From Sphingomonas sp. CCH10-B3 (GTDB lineage: Bacteria; Pseudomonadota; Alphaproteobacteria; Sphingomonadales; Sphingomonadaceae): a stretch of 64,000 nt of DNA. Under the pieces are notes generated by a model. The model worked only from the letters and a program-made list of their open reading frames with translations, did no database searches and was not told the origin of the DNA. Shown here piece after piece: positions 45,801 to 53,867 of this stretch; positions within the stretch are counted from its first letter, which is position 1; every line of letters starts with the position of its first letter. A program made the position numbers and the translations under genes. The stretch covers positions 11,518 through 75,517 of the forward strand of contig NZ_LSIJ01000010.1 in the NCBI RefSeq assembly GCF_001556185.1, read 5' to 3'.

Positions 45801-48380
45801 ATGCAGCTTGTCATCGTCGAATCGCCCGCCAAGGCGAAAACCATCGAGAAATACCTCGGCAGCGATTACCGCGTGCTTGCCAGCTATGGCCATGTCCGCG
45901 ATCTGCCTGCCAAGGACGGCTCGGTCGATCCCGACCATGGCTTTGCGATGGAATGGGAAAATTACGCCGACAAGGCCAAGCAGCTCAAGGCCATCACCGA
46001 TCTGGCGAAGACCGCCGACCGGCTGATCCTGGCGACCGACCCCGACCGCGAGGGCGAGGCGATTTCGTGGCACGTGCAGGAAGTGCTCCGCGCCAAGAAA
46101 GCGCTGCCCAAGGACGTCCAGCGCGTCACCTTCAACGCGATCACCAAGGCGACCGTGACCGAGGCGATGGCGCACCCGCGCGACCTCGATACCGATCTGA
46201 TCGACGCCTATCGGGCGCGGCGCGCGCTCGATTATCTCGTGGGCTTCACGCTGTCGCCGGTGTTGTGGCGCAAGCTGCCGGGCGCCAAATCGGCGGGCCG
46301 CGTGCAGTCGGTGGCGCTGCGCCTGATCGTCGAGCGCGAGCGCGAGATCGAAGCTTTTGTGGCGCAGGAATATTGGTCGGTCACCGCCGATCTCGAACAT
46401 GACGGCACGCCCTTCACCGCGCGGCTGAGCAAGTGGCGCGGGGCCAAGATCGACCGGCTGACGATCGGCAAGGAAGGCGATGCGCTGGCGGCCAAGGCCG
46501 ATGTCGAGGCGGGGCGTTTCAGCGTCGCGAGCGTCGAGACCAAGCCCGCGACGCGCAATCCGCCGCCGCCGTTCACCACCTCGACCCTGCAGCAGGAAGC
46601 CGCGCGCAAGCTCGGCTTTTCGGCCGACCACACGATGCGGATCGCACAGGCGCTCTACGAGGATGGCGCGATCACCTATATGCGCACCGACGGCGTGCAG
46701 ATGGATGGCAGCGCGATTTCGGCCGCGCGCAAGGCGGTCGCCGATCGCTATGACGCGAGCTATGTGCCTGACAAGCCACGCCAATATACGTCCAAGGCCA
46801 AGAATGCGCAGGAAGCACATGAAGCGATCCGCCCGACCGATTTCGGCAAGGATCGCGTCGGCTCGGGCGATCACGCACGGCTCTACGAGCTGATCTGGAA
46901 GCGCGCGCTCGCGAGCCAGATGGCGTCGGCGCGGATGGAGCGCACCACGGTCGAACTGACCGACGGCAGCGGCCAGCATGCCCTGCGCGCGACCGGGCAG
47001 GTGGTGCTCTTCCCCGGCTATCTCGCGCTCTACGAAGAGGGATCGGACGACAGTAGTGACGAGGAAGCCCGCCGCCTGCCGCGCCTGCGCGAAGGCGATG
47101 CGCCGGCCAAGAAGGCGGTCAACGCCGAGCAGCATTTCACCCAGCCGCCGCCGCGCTTTTCCGAAGCGAGCCTCGTCAAGCGGCTCGAGGAACTCGGGAT
47201 CGGGCGGCCATCGACCTATGCCTCGATCATCAAGACGCTGAAGGACCGGCTCTACGTTCGCGTCGAGAAGAACCGCTTTTTCGCTGAGGAAAGCGGGCGG
47301 CTGGTCACAGCCTTTCTCGAACGCTTTTTCGAGAAATATGTCGGGTACGATTATACTGCCGGGCTCGAGGAAGAACTCGACGATGTCTCGGGAGGGCGCG
47401 CCGAATGGCAGGCGGTGCTCGACGCCTTCTGGCGCGATTTCAAGCCGCGCACCTCCGAAGTGATGGCGTTCCAGCCCAGCGAAGTCACGGCGGCGCTCGA
47501 CGAATTCCTTGGCAGTTACCTGTTCCCCGACAAGCGCGACGGCAGCGACCCGCGGCTCTGCCCCAATTGCGGCGAGGGGCGGCTTGCCCTGCGTGGCGGG
47601 CGGTTCGGAGCGTTCGTCGCCTGCTCCAACTATCCGGAATGCAAATACACCCGCCGCTTCGCGCAGGGCGGCGCTGAGGCGACCGGCGATGCCGGACCGG
47701 AAGTGCTCGGCACCGATCCCGAAACCGGGCTGGACGTGTCGAAGCGGTCGGGCCGGTTCGGGCCCTATGTCCAGCTCGGCGACGGGAAGGACGCCAAGCG
47801 CGGCTCGATCCCCAAGGATCTGCCCGGCGAACTCGATCTCGACTGGGCGCTGAAGCTCTTGAGCTTGCCGCGCACAATCGGGACGCATCCTGAAACCGGC
47901 GAGCCGATCACCGCATCGATCGGGCGCTATGGGCCTTATCTGGCGCACAATGGCAAATATGCGCGGTTGGGCTCGACGGCCGAAGTGTTCGAGACCGGCA
48001 TGAACGCGGCGGTCGTGAAGCTCGCCGAGGCGGCCGCAGGCGGCGGGCGGCCGCAGCGGGGGGCGCAGGCGCCGCTCAAGATATTGGGCGCGCACCCGCG
48101 CACCGAGGCCGAGATCAAGCTGATGGAGGGCCGCTATGGCGCCTATGTCACCGACGGCGTCACCAATGCGACGCTCCCCAAGACGATCGAGAAAGACGCG
48201 CTGACGCTGGAGGAAGCCGCACAACTGATCGACGCGCGGGCGGCGGCGGCACCCCCCAAGGGAAAGAAGAAGGCCCCGGCCAAGAAGGCTCCAGCGAAAA
48301 AGGCAACGTCCAAGGCTGCGGCTGCGAAAAAGGCGCCGGCGAAGAAAGTGGCCAAGCCCAAAGCGAAAGCGGCAGGCTGA
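45801..48380 (+). CDS. topA: DNA topoisomerase I
   Basis: An 859-residue type IA topoisomerase that relaxes negative supercoils. The Toprim domain has VIVESPAKAKTIEKYLG and ATDPDREGEAISWH; the catalytic tyrosine is in GAITYMRTDGVQ; RPSTYASIIKTL follows. A four-cysteine zinc ribbon (CPNCGEG...CSNYPECKY) and three DUF-like repeats (GTDPETG, GTHPETG, GAHPRTE) make up the C-terminal DNA-binding part. It ends in a Lys/Ala tail (KKAPAKKAPAKKATSK) like histone H1 tails. AAGGGAG is 5 bases before the ATG. Confidence 0.98.
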   Translation: MQLVIVESPAKAKTIEKYLGSDYRVLASYGHVRDLPAKDGSVDPDHGFAMEWENYADKAKQLKAITDLAKTADRLILATDPDREGEAISWHVQEVLRAKKALPKDVQRVTFNAITKATVTEAMAHPRDLDTDLIDAYRARRALDYLVGFTLSPVLWRKLPGAKSAGRVQSVALRLIVEREREIEAFVAQEYWSVTADLEHDGTPFTARLSKWRGAKIDRLTIGKEGDALAAKADVEAGRFSVASVETKPATRNPPPPFTTSTLQQEAARKLGFSADHTMRIAQALYEDGAITYMRTDGVQMDGSAISAARKAVADRYDASYVPDKPRQYTSKAKNAQEAHEAIRPTDFGKDRVGSGDHARLYELIWKRALASQMASARMERTTVELTDGSGQHALRATGQVVLFPGYLALYEEGSDDSSDEEARRLPRLREGDAPAKKAVNAEQHFTQPPPRFSEASLVKRLEELGIGRPSTYASIIKTLKDRLYVRVEKNRFFAEESGRLVTAFLERFFEKYVGYDYTAGLEEELDDVSGGRAEWQAVLDAFWRDFKPRTSEVMAFQPSEVTAALDEFLGSYLFPDKRDGSDPRLCPNCGEGRLALRGGRFGAFVACSNYPECKYTRRFAQGGAEATGDAGPEVLGTDPETGLDVSKRSGRFGPYVQLGDGKDAKRGSIPKDLPGELDLDWALKLLSLPRTIGTHPETGEPITASIGRYGPYLAHNGKYARLGSTAEVFETGMNAAVVKLAEAAAGGGRPQRGAQAPLKILGAHPRTEAEIKLMEGRYGAYVTDGVTNATLPKTIEKDALTLEEAAQLIDARAAAAPPKGKKKAPAKKAPAKKATSKAAAAKKAPAKKVAKPKAKAAG

Positions 48381-48426
48381 CGGATGCGCGCGTCCGCCGC
48401 CGTGCGACGAACGTGCCCGCTACGAT

Positions 48427-48520
48427 CGTCATCTCCGCGAAGGCGGGGATCCATAATCGCTGCCGACGCGATTGCCCCCAGCCTCCATGATTAGGGATTC
48501 CCGCCTTCGCGGGAATGACG
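48427..48520. repeat. REP-like inverted-repeat pair, family 1
   Basis: Two 32-bp arms (48427-48458 and 48489-48520) are inverted copies matching at 28 of 32 positions, separated by 30 bp. The core of each arm is CGCGAAGGCGGG or its complement. This is the layout of bacterial REP/BIME palindromic elements. It lies between topA and the VOC gene and could also serve as a bidirectional terminator or mRNA end. Confidence 0.7.
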
Positions 48521-48535
48521 AACCGTGATGCTGCG

Positions 48536-48895
48536 CTAATTCTGGATCAGCCGCAGCAAACTGCCATCGGGATCGACCAGATAGGCGATCGTCATCCCGC
48601 TATCCTCTTCGCGCGGTGGGTGGAGGCGGGGGAAGCCGACTGTCTGTTCGGGAATTCCCGCCGCCCGACAGACTGCATAGAGCGCCGCCAGATCATCGAC
48701 TCGCACGCAGCAGCTGAACGAACTGCTCCACGGGTCGAGATCGGGATAGGGGAAGAATTCGAGCATCAGATCGCCGCGCTCGAGGATCATCCAGCCGTCG
48801 TCGCGCCAGCCCTGTTCGAAGCCAAGCTTGCCGTAAAAATCCGCGCTCGCCGTAAAATCGCGCGACGGCAGATTGGGGGTCGCGTGATCGGCCAT
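48536..48895 (-). CDS. VOC-family (bleomycin-resistance-like) protein
   Basis: A 119-residue vicinal-oxygen-chelate fold protein: NLPSRDFTASADFYGKLGF and GWMILERGDLMLEFF, then VDPDGSLLRLIQN. The pattern resembles bleomycin-binding Ble proteins, but metal-binding residues are few and such genes are often of unrelated function. It starts 1 bp after the SDR stop codon, so the two are co-transcribed. Confidence 0.82.
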   Translation of the reverse strand: MADHATPNLPSRDFTASADFYGKLGFEQGWRDDGWMILERGDLMLEFFPYPDLDPWSSSFSCCVRVDDLAALYAVCRAAGIPEQTVGFPRLHPPREEDSGMTIAYLVDPDGSLLRLIQN

Positions 48896-48896
48896 G

Positions 48897-49697
48897 TCAG
48901 CGCCCGAGCCCGCGCTTCTTCATCCCCTTGCGCAAACCGCCGGGCATCCAGCGCGCCGCGAACATCAGCCGCTTGGCGGTCCTGCCGACCGGCGTGTGCA
49001 GCCGTTCACCGTGGACGGCATCCCACGCCGCCTGCGCGACTTCCTCGACCGGGGTGATCTCCAGCCCGCCTTCGACCACCGTTTCGCGCACGCTGCGGTT
49101 CGACCCCGCCATCCCGGCGGCGAGCAGCGGCGTTTCGATGAAGCTCGGCATCAGCGAGCGCACCTTGATGCCGTCCGCTGCCCATTCGCCGTCGAGGCTT
49201 TCGGTCAGCGCGCGCACGCCGAATTTGGTGACGGCGTAGATGCCGATCCCCGGCCCGCCGTAGATCCCCGCTGCCGACGCGGTATTGAGCAGGCACGATC
49301 CGGGCGTTGCCTTCAGGTAGGGGTAGCCGAGCTTGGCGCCGTTGACGACGCCCATCAGGTTGATGCCGACGACGCGGTCGATTTCGTCGAAGCTGTTGGC
49401 GGCCAGCGGCCCCCCGGCGGCAATGCCGGCATTGTTGAACAGCACGTCGAGCCGCCCGCCGCTGACTTCGGCAAAGGCGGCCAGCGACGCCGCCCAGCCA
49501 TCGCGGTCGCGCACGTCCATCTGATGGCACGAGGCCATTCCGGCGGGCAGCATCGCCGCCGTTTCGGCCATGCCCGCCGCATTGACATCGGCCAGCCCCA
49601 CGCGCCACCCGCGTGCGGCGAACAGGATGGCGACCGCGCGCCCGATCCCCGATCCGCCGCCGGTGATGAAAATCGCCTTGGTCGTGCTTTCCCCCAT
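48897..49697 (-). CDS. Short-chain dehydrogenase/reductase
   Basis: A 266-residue classical SDR. The cofactor motif is TGGGSGIGRAVA, then NNAGIA, and the catalytic set is Ser in NTASAAGIYGG, Tyr and Lys in YAVTKFG. An acidic residue at the end of beta2 (GLADVNAAG) indicates NAD preference. The substrate is unknown. GGGAGG lies before the ATG at 49697; a longer start at 49739 is possible. It diverges from the ABC transporter gene. Confidence 0.9.
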   Translation of the reverse strand: MGESTTKAIFITGGGSGIGRAVAILFAARGWRVGLADVNAAGMAETAAMLPAGMASCHQMDVRDRDGWAASLAAFAEVSGGRLDVLFNNAGIAAGGPLAANSFDEIDRVVGINLMGVVNGAKLGYPYLKATPGSCLLNTASAAGIYGGPGIGIYAVTKFGVRALTESLDGEWAADGIKVRSLMPSFIETPLLAAGMAGSNRSVRETVVEGGLEITPVEEVAQAAWDAVHGERLHTPVGRTAKRLMFAARWMPGGLRKGMKKRGLGR

Positions 49698-49750
49698 CTG
49701 CCTGCCTCCCCGTTTGACCTTGGCGCTCTCATCCCGCATCACCGCGACCG

Positions 49751-50533
49751 ATGCCACAGGAATCGACCCGCGGACCCTCGGTCGCTTTCGAGCGCGTGTC
49801 GAAACGCTATGCCAGCGCTGTGGCGGCCGTTGCCGATGTGTCGCTGACGATCGCAGCGGGCAGCTTCGTCGCGCTGGTCGGATCGTCGGGGTCGGGCAAG
49901 TCGACCCTGCTCAAGACGATCAATCGCCTCGTCGAGCCGAGCGAGGGCCGCGTGCTGATGGCTGGCGCGCCGGTCGACGACGAGGAGCCGCACGCGCTGC
50001 GCCGACGGATCGGCTATATCTTCCAGAACATCGGCCTGTTCCCGCATTTCACCGTCGCCGAGAATATCGCGATCGGGCTGCGGCTGACCGGCATCAAGCA
50101 TAATCGCGAGCGGATCGAGGAATTGCTCGATCTGGTCGACCTGCCGCGCGATTTCGCGACGCGCTTTCCCGATGAACTGTCGGGCGGCCAGCGTCAGCGC
50201 GTCGGCGTCGCCCGCGCGCTCGCGACCGAGCCGGGGCTGCTGATCATGGACGAGCCGTTCGGCGCGCTCGACCCCGTCACCCGCGACCAGTTGGGCGAGG
50301 CGATCCGGGGCCTCCACGACCGGCTGGGGCTGACCACGATCATGGTGACGCACGACATGGCCGAGGCGCTGCTGCTCGCCGACCGCGTGCTGGTGATGGA
50401 CGCTGGGCGGGTTGTTGCCGATTGCACGCCCGCGCAACTGATCGCGGGCGAGGGCGGGCCGGAAGCAGCCGCGCTGGTCGCCGTGCCGCGCGAACAGGCG
50501 CGGCGGCTGCGCGCGCTGGAGCAGGGCGCATGA
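49751..50533 (+). CDS. ABC transporter ATPase, osmoprotectant type
   Basis: A 260-residue ATPase. Walker A is GSSGSGKST, the Q loop FQNIGLF, the signature LSGGQRQRVGVARA, Walker B LLIMDEPF, and the H loop VTHDM. The sequence is closest to OpuCA/ProV-type proteins (choline, glycine betaine importers), without CBS domains at the C-terminus. Its stop overlaps the permease start (ATGA), forming a two-gene importer. Confidence 0.92.
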   Translation: MPQESTRGPSVAFERVSKRYASAVAAVADVSLTIAAGSFVALVGSSGSGKSTLLKTINRLVEPSEGRVLMAGAPVDDEEPHALRRRIGYIFQNIGLFPHFTVAENIAIGLRLTGIKHNRERIEELLDLVDLPRDFATRFPDELSGGQRQRVGVARALATEPGLLIMDEPFGALDPVTRDQLGEAIRGLHDRLGLTTIMVTHDMAEALLLADRVLVMDAGRVVADCTPAQLIAGEGGPEAAALVAVPREQARRLRALEQGA

Positions 50534-52062
50534 GTCCCTTCTTAGAGGCGATGCAGCGCGTGCCCGATCTGCTGGCGGCGCATCTGCTGCTGGCGGCCTC
50601 GGCGCTGGTGCTCGGCCTCGTGATCAGCCTGCCGCTGGCGATCTGGTCGGCGCGGCGGCCGCTGGTCGCGCGCGCAGCGCTCGGTTTTGCGAGCCTTGTC
50701 CAGACGATCCCGAGCCTTGCGCTGCTGGCGCTTTTCTATCCGCTGCTGCTGACACTGTCGGCGCTGGTCGGCGGCGGCATTCCTGCGCTTGGTTTCCTGC
50801 CGTCGGTGCTGGCGCTGACGCTCTACGCGATCCTGCCGATCCTGCGGAACGGCGTGACGGGGCTCGCCAATCTCGACCCCGCCGTCATCGAAGCCGCCGA
50901 CGGCGTCGGCATGACCGGCTGGCAGAAGCTGATGCTGGTCGAGGCACCGTTGGTATCGCCGGTGCTGATGGCGGGCATCCGTACCGCGGCGGTCTGGACG
51001 ATCGGCGCAGCGACGCTCTCCACCACGGTCGGCCAGCCGAGCCTCGGCGACATGATCTTCGCGGGCCTGCAGACGCAGAATTGGGCGCTGGTGCTCGCCG
51101 GCTGCCTGAGCGCGGCGCTGCTCGCGCTTACGGTAGATGCACTGCTCGGCGTGGTCGAACATGGCATTGCCGAGCGCAAGCGCGGGCGCGCGATCGCCGC
51201 GCTGGTGGTGCTCGCGATCGGCATTCTCGCCGCGCTCGCCCCGGTGATGCCGACCGGGCAGAAGTCGGTCACTGTCGGCGCCAAGGGGTTTGGCGAGCAG
51301 TATATCCTCGCGCGGCTGATCGGCCACCGGCTCGAACGCGCGGGCTACCGCGTGCAGTATCGCGAAGGGCTGGGGTCGGCAGTGGTGTTCGGCGCGCTCG
51401 CGAGCGGCGATATCAATGTCTATGTCGACTATTCGGGGACGATCTGGACCAACGAGATGAAGCGGCAGGACGTGCCGCCGCGCGCTGACATCGTCCGCGG
51501 GATCGGCACCTGGGCCGCGAAGACGCACGGCATCAAGCTGCTTGGGGCGCTCGGGTTCGAAAACGCCTATGCCTTTGCGATGCGCGGTGACGAGGCGACG
51601 AAGCGCGGCATCAAGTCGCTCGACGACCTCGTCGCGCAGGCGCCCGCGCTCAAGCTCGGCTCCGACCTCGAATTTCTTGAGCGCCCCGAATGGGCGGCGG
51701 TCAAGCGCGCCTATCCGCTCAAGTTCAAGGCGGCGCAGGCTTACTCGCCGACCTTCATGTACCGCGCGATCGATAGCGGGCAGGCCGATGTGATCTCGGC
51801 CTTCTCGTCGGACGGGCGGATCGCCGCGCAAAAGCTGACGGTGCTCAGCGATCCGAAGGGGGCGATCCCCGGCTATGACGCGATCCTGATGGTGACGCGC
51901 GCGCATGCCGACGACGCCGATTTCGTGGGTGCGATCCAGCCGCTGGTCGGCGCGATCCCGGTCGATCTGATGCGCGAGGCCAATTACATGGTCGACCGCG
52001 ACAAGGACAAGGTCAGTCCCGAGCAAGCGGCGCGCTGGCTGGAGGGGAAGCTGGGGCGCTAG
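50530..52062 (+). CDS. Fused permease-substrate-binding protein of osmoprotectant importer
   Basis: A 510-residue protein. Residues 1-215 form a permease domain with about six hydrophobic segments and the EAA loop (EAADGVGMTGWQKLMLVEAPL). After a further hydrophobic segment (IAALVVLAIGILAALAPVM), residues 246-510 form an OpuAC/GltR-like binding protein: VTVGAKGFGEQYILARLIG, NVYVDYSGTIWTNEM, YMVDRDKDKVSP. The binding domain is thus tethered to the membrane. This fused layout is known for some OpuB/OpuC and carnitine systems. The ligand is probably a quaternary amine. Confidence 0.9.
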   Translation: MSPFLEAMQRVPDLLAAHLLLAASALVLGLVISLPLAIWSARRPLVARAALGFASLVQTIPSLALLALFYPLLLTLSALVGGGIPALGFLPSVLALTLYAILPILRNGVTGLANLDPAVIEAADGVGMTGWQKLMLVEAPLVSPVLMAGIRTAAVWTIGAATLSTTVGQPSLGDMIFAGLQTQNWALVLAGCLSAALLALTVDALLGVVEHGIAERKRGRAIAALVVLAIGILAALAPVMPTGQKSVTVGAKGFGEQYILARLIGHRLERAGYRVQYREGLGSAVVFGALASGDINVYVDYSGTIWTNEMKRQDVPPRADIVRGIGTWAAKTHGIKLLGALGFENAYAFAMRGDEATKRGIKSLDDLVAQAPALKLGSDLEFLERPEWAAVKRAYPLKFKAAQAYSPTFMYRAIDSGQADVISAFSSDGRIAAQKLTVLSDPKGAIPGYDAILMVTRAHADDADFVGAIQPLVGAIPVDLMREANYMVDRDKDKVSPEQAARWLEGKLGR

Positions 52063-52086
52063 GCATCAACTTCCGGCACATCCAGT

Positions 52087-52167
52087 CGTCGTTGCGAGCG
52101 GAGCGAAGCAATCTAGGGTGTGCTCCGGTGTCGCTCTAGATTGCTTCGCTACACTCGCAATGACACG
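52087..52167. repeat. REP-like inverted-repeat pair, family 2
   Basis: Arms of about 30 bp (52087-52116 and 52136-52167) are inverted copies differing at three positions and by a short gap at the outer end, with 19 bp between. The core is GAGCGAAGCAATCTAG or its complement. Elements of the type 'TTGCGAGCGnAGCGAAGCAAT' are frequent dispersed palindromes in many bacteria. This one is unlike the element at 48427. It abuts the broken ferritin/CDGSH gene. Confidence 0.7.
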
Positions 52168-52183
52168 CTAGCATGCAGGGTAG

Positions 52184-52398
52184 TCAGCTGACGAACCCGA
52201 TCCGGCGGTGGGTGCTGTCGCAATATGGCTTGTTGGCCGACCCGCCGCAGCGGCACAGCCGCGCCGACGTCACCCGATCGAACGTGCGTCCGGTGCCCGA
52301 ACACAGCTCGACATCAGATTGTGCTCGATCTCGGCGGCTTCAAACAGGATCGCCCAAAGCTGTTTGCGGGAAGCGGGAACGGGGCGCTGTTCGGTCAC
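52184..52398 (-). pseudogene. Remnant of a ferritin-like/CDGSH iron-sulfur gene
   Basis: GTG at 52398 has the ribosome site AGGAG 6 bases upstream and opens a frame reading SRKQLWAILFEAAEIEHNLM, the first helix of the ferritin-like (VioB-type) domain. That frame stops 14 codons later. In the next frame, immediately after, the text reads ELCSGTGRTFDRV, then LCRCGGSANKPYCDSTH and RRIGFVS before the stop at 52184, a CDGSH zinc-finger with all Cys/His cluster ligands but DS in place of DG. The middle of the gene (about 200 or more codons in relatives) has been deleted with loss of frame. It begins right at the stop of the efflux outer-membrane gene, as the last gene of that operon. Confidence 0.75.
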
Positions 52399-52406
52399 CG
52401 TGGCTC

Positions 52407-53867
52407 CTATTGGGTGGCGGCGTCGCGGCGGGCGGGCGCGGGCGCATCCTGCCAGCCGCCGCCGAGCGCCTTGAACAGGCTGATCTGCGCGTCGGCAACC
52501 GCAGCGTCAGACTGCGCGCGCGCGGCCCGGGCGCTGGCGCGGTCGCTTTCGGCCTGGATCAGCTGGAGGAAATTGTCAGCGCCGGCATCGAAGCGCAGCC
52601 GCGACAGCCGCGCCGCCTCGCTGCTCGACTTTTCGGCGCGGACGAGCGCGGCATTGCGATCGAGCGCGCCGGCATAGCGGGCGAGCGCCTGCTCGGTCTC
52701 GTTGAGCGCGGTCAGCACCGCACCGTCGAAGCGCGCGAGACTGGCGTCGGCGGATGCGCGCGCTTGGCGGATGCGCGCCCGCGCGATCGTCTGGTTGGGG
52801 AAATTCCAGCTGATCAGCGGGCCGATCGAATAGCGGATCGCGGTCGGCTGGAAAAACTGGCTGCCGCGCGTCGCATTCTGGCCGATGCTCCCGAGCAGCT
52901 GGATGCGCGGGTACAGGTCCGCAATCGCGACGCCGATGCGCGCGGTATCGGCGGCAAGGCTGCGCTCGGCCGCGCGAATGTCGGGGCGGCGGGCCAACAG
53001 TGCGGCCCCGTCGCCCGCCGGGATCACTGATTTGACGGCGGGCGGCGCGGTGCATTTCGCCGCATCGGCATCAATTTCAGCGGCCGGCCGCCCGGTCAGC
53101 GTCGCCAGTGCATAAAGCGCGGCGCGCCGCTCGGCATCGAAACCGGGGAGCTGCGCCTGCGTCTGCGCGAGCAACACATCGGCGCGCTCGACATCGCGCC
53201 GTGTGCCGCGTCCGGCGTCGAACAGCGTCGTCGTCAGCTTGAGCGTCTGCTGCTGCAAGTCGACCGTTTCGCGCGCGACGGCAAGCTGCGCGGCATTGCT
53301 GCACGCAGTGACATAGGCGCGTGCGGTTTCTGCCGCGATCGACACACGCGCAGCGTCGAGCTGCGCCGCCGATGCCTCGACATCGCCGCGCGCCGCTTCG
53401 ACCGCGCGCGTCACGCCGCCGAACAGATCGACTTCATAGGCTACGTCGAACCCTGACTGGAACAGATCGAAGCCGAAGGTCTGGACCTGGCCACCCCCGC
53501 CACCGAACGCGGCGGCGGCGGCGCTGTTGCCCTGCTGGCGCGAATATTGCGCGCTGAGGTCGGTCGAGGGCAGCCGCGCGCCGCGCTGTTCGGAAAGCAC
53601 CGCGCGCGCGCGCTGCAGATTGGCGGCGGCTTCGCGAATGCTGGTGTTGTGCGCCAGCGCATCGGCGACGAGCCGGTCGAGCGCCGGATCCTCATAGAGC
53701 TGCCACCAATGGTCGGGCAGCGGCTGCGCCGATACCGCAGCGGGTGTGCGGGCGACTTCGGCAAGCGTGCCGCTCGCGCGCGGGGCGGTGCCGGGGCGCT
53801 CATAATTGGGCCCGACGACGCAGCCCGACAGCAGCGCCGCAATCGCGACGGTCATCGACCGCTTCAT
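52407..53867 (-). CDS. RND efflux outer-membrane factor (NodT/OprM family)
   Basis: A 486-residue outer-membrane channel of the TolC superfamily. The N-terminus has a lipobox (ALLSGC, Cys16), so it is an outer-membrane lipoprotein. VVGPNYERP after the Cys, WWQLYEDPALDRLV, and a second repeat near LISWNFPNQT are standard. It forms the exit duct of the pump encoded upstream. Its ATG overlaps the pump stop by 4 bases. The remnant ferritin/CDGSH gene follows. Confidence 0.95.
   Translation of the reverse strand: MKRSMTVAIAALLSGCVVGPNYERPGTAPRASGTLAEVARTPAAVSAQPLPDHWWQLYEDPALDRLVADALAHNTSIREAAANLQRARAVLSEQRGARLPSTDLSAQYSRQQGNSAAAAAFGGGGGQVQTFGFDLFQSGFDVAYEVDLFGGVTRAVEAARGDVEASAAQLDAARVSIAAETARAYVTACSNAAQLAVARETVDLQQQTLKLTTTLFDAGRGTRRDVERADVLLAQTQAQLPGFDAERRAALYALATLTGRPAAEIDADAAKCTAPPAVKSVIPAGDGAALLARRPDIRAAERSLAADTARIGVAIADLYPRIQLLGSIGQNATRGSQFFQPTAIRYSIGPLISWNFPNQTIARARIRQARASADASLARFDGAVLTALNETEQALARYAGALDRNAALVRAEKSSSEAARLSRLRFDAGADNFLQLIQAESDRASARAARAQSDAAVADAQISLFKALGGGWQDAPAPARRDAATQ

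Noticed and set aside
48239..48376. Lysine-rich low-complexity repeat at the end of topA as a separate element
   Set aside because: The repeats of AAGAAG/GCC codons are in frame and form the basic C-terminal tail common in topoisomerase I of GC-rich bacteria.
48536..52062. Genomic island between the two repeat elements
   Set aside because: No integrase, tRNA target, transposase or change in base composition was seen. Kept only as a question in the findings.
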